DNA from: Comamonadaceae bacterium | Lineage (GTDB): Bacteria > Pseudomonadota > Gammaproteobacteria > Burkholderiales > Burkholderiaceae_C | Length of the DNA: 42,307 nucleotides | Direction: 5' to 3' | NCBI GenBank assembly: GCA_007280205.1 | Contig: QYPX01000013.1 | Span: forward strand, 1 to 42,307 | In this document: in pieces, positions 41,116 through 42,307 of the stretch | Position numbering within the stretch: the first letter of the stretch is position 1 | How the letters are laid out: the number at the start of each line of letters is the position of its first letter | Made by a program: the position numbers and the translations under genes | The notes under the pieces: model-generated | Told to the model about the DNA's origin: nothing | What the model saw: the letters and a program-made list of their open reading frames with translations, nothing else | Database searches by the model: none

Positions 41116-42307
41116 TCAACGGTAGCCGCAGGCCACATCGCCGAGTTCGACGTAGACTGTTTTCAGCTGCGTGTAGTGTTCCATTGCCAGCATGCTGTTT
41201 TCATGCCCTATGCCCGATTCCCCTGCGCCACCAAAAGGCATCTCGATCGGTGTCACGTTGTAATTGTTAATCCAGCAAATTCCTGCCTTGAGGCGGGCGG
41301 CAACCCGGTGTGCGCGCGCGACGTCACGGGTAAACACGCCTGCGGCCAGACCGAAGCGGGTGGCGTTGGCGCGGACCATCACTTCTGCCTCGTCGTCGAA
41401 GACCAGCATGGACAGAACGGGGCCGAAGATTTCTTCCTGCACAATTCGCATGTCGTCCGTGCATTCGGAAAAGATCGTCGGCGCCACAAAATTCCCACCC
41501 GAAAAACCTGCGACGTCAACGCGTTTTCCACCACAGATCAGCGTAGCGCCTTGCGCGATGCCGCTCTCGATAAAGTCCATCACCTTGGCAGTGTGGGCGT
41601 TCGAAATGAGGGCGCCCACCTCTGTCTGCGGATCCATGGGATCGCCCACACGCAACAGGGTTGTACGTTCGTGCAGTCGGGCAAGGAAGCGCTGAGCGAG
41701 ACCGCGTTGCACGAACACCCTGGTGCCATTAGTGCAAACCTCACCTTGCGTATAAAAGTTGCCAATGATGGCAGCGGCAACGGCCTGCTCCAAGTCGGCG
41801 TCATCAAATACGATCAACGGCGACTTCCCGCCCAATTCCAGCGTCACGCGTTTGAGCGTTCCCGCAGCGGCCTGCATCACTTTCTTGCCAGTCGGAACCG
41901 AGCCTGTCACCGACACCTTGGCCACTCCTGGGTGCGCCGTCAACAAGGCGCCCGTGGCACCGCGACCTTGCAATACATTGAATACGCCCGGCGGGACTCC
42001 GGCTTCAAGGTAAATTTCCGCCAGCTTCAAGGCGGTCACCGGTGTGAGTTCGGACGGTTTGAAGATCATGGCGTTGCCTGCTGCCAGCGCGGGCGCTGAT
42101 TTCCAGCAGGCAATTTGCAGTGGGTAGTTCCAGGCACCGATGCCGACGCAAACGCCCAGTGGCTCACGTCGGGTGTAGGCAAACGCGTTCTTCAGCGGAT
42201 ACTGCGCGCCCGCCAGGATTGCCGCCGCTCCGGCGAAGTATTCAATGCAGTCCGCACCGCTATGAATGTCAACCACCAGCGCTTCCTGCAAGGGCTTGCC
42301 ACAGTCC
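41116..42307 (-). CDS. Betaine aldehyde dehydrogenase-like aldehyde dehydrogenase, 5' end outside the window
   Basis: Open to the right edge; about 397 C-terminal residues are visible. It matches BetB-type aldehyde dehydrogenases: [37 protein letters not shown], the Glu in [11 protein letters not shown], the catalytic Cys in [13 protein letters not shown] and [16 protein letters not shown] near the end. BetB oxidises betaine aldehyde to glycine betaine with NAD+. Its presence beside an MttB-family methyltransferase and a dimethylglycine dehydrogenase homologue favours a choline/glycine-betaine route. The GFA gene lies 53 bp downstream on the same strand. Confidence 0.9.
   Translation of the reverse strand, partial: DCGKPLQEALVVDIHSGADCIEYFAGAAAILAGAQYPLKNAFAYTRREPLGVCVGIGAWNYPLQIACWKSAPALAAGNAMIFKPSELTPVTALKLAEIYLEAGVPPGVFNVLQGRGATGALLTAHPGVAKVSVTGSVPTGKKVMQAAAGTLKRVTLELGGKSPLIVFDDADLEQAVAAAIIGNFYTQGEVCTNGTRVFVQRGLAQRFLARLHERTTLLRVGDPMDPQTEVGALISNAHTAKVMDFIESGIAQGATLICGGKRVDVAGFSGGNFVAPTIFSECTDDMRIVQEEIFGPVLSMLVFDDEAEVMVRANATRFGLAAGVFTRDVARAHRVAARLKAGICWINNYNVTPIEMPFGGAGESGIGHENSMLAMEHYTQLKTVYVELGDVACGYR

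Overview
The window looks like a chromosomal segment of a betaproteobacterium, most likely a Burkholderiales/Comamonadaceae-type organism. The basis is protein character and GC-rich codon use, the tRNA-Gly(CCC) sequence, the formate dehydrogenase type and the style of the islands; no database search was possible. It joins a mobile left part (1 to about 16.1 kb) to a catabolic right part (16.3 kb to the end).

Mobile part. Positions 1-6805 are the early/recombination end of a prophage-like element. It begins with a gene made of 21-bp repeats, followed by a chain of small translationally coupled genes, a YqaJ-type exonuclease, a RecT-like annealing protein, a protein ending in an H-NS-type DNA-binding motif, an AlpA-like regulator and a tyrosine integrase on the minus strand. 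A complete tRNA-Gly(CCC) follows at 7006-7079. On its other side lies a second element: a terminator, a cluster of TACCGTCA sites with a 28-bp palindrome, a P4-type integrase, an AlpA-like regulator, an 848-aa primase/helicase, a small Cys-containing protein, a zinc-ribbon-like protein and a broken small gene. That last gene is split by an IS256-family element, which is itself split by an IS1182-family element. Both insertions can be resolved to the base.

Catabolic part. From 31.7 kb leftwards, and divergent from a LysR regulator, a long minus-strand gene chain encodes a dimethylglycine/sarcosine dehydrogenase-like flavoprotein with a GcvT domain, a non-pyrrolysine MttB-family methyltransferase, a TMADH/old-yellow-enzyme-type flavoprotein, an ornithine-cyclodeaminase-family protein, formate-THF ligase (Fhs), a two-subunit NAD-type formate dehydrogenase (fused FdsG-FdsB beta subunit plus molybdopterin alpha subunit), a small membrane protein and FolC. 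To the right of lysR are 5-formyl-THF cyclo-ligase, an enolase-superfamily protein, a DMT exporter, an orphan Tat-type ABC solute-binding protein, two tandem beta-hydroxyacid dehydrogenases, a FolB-like aldolase, a GFA-family protein with a premature amber codon, and a betaine-aldehyde-dehydrogenase-like gene cut by the window edge.

Inferred role. The genes fit stripping N-methyl groups from a betaine-type compound (glycine betaine, proline betaine or similar), loading the C1 units on tetrahydrofolate, releasing formate through Fhs with ATP gain, and oxidising it to CO2 with formate dehydrogenase. FolC, FolB and 5-formyl-THF cyclo-ligase would sustain the folate pool. The substrate is not proven by the sequence. 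Two families of intergenic repeats (24.5/36.3 kb and 35.1/36.5 kb) lie beside these transcription units and are unexplained.
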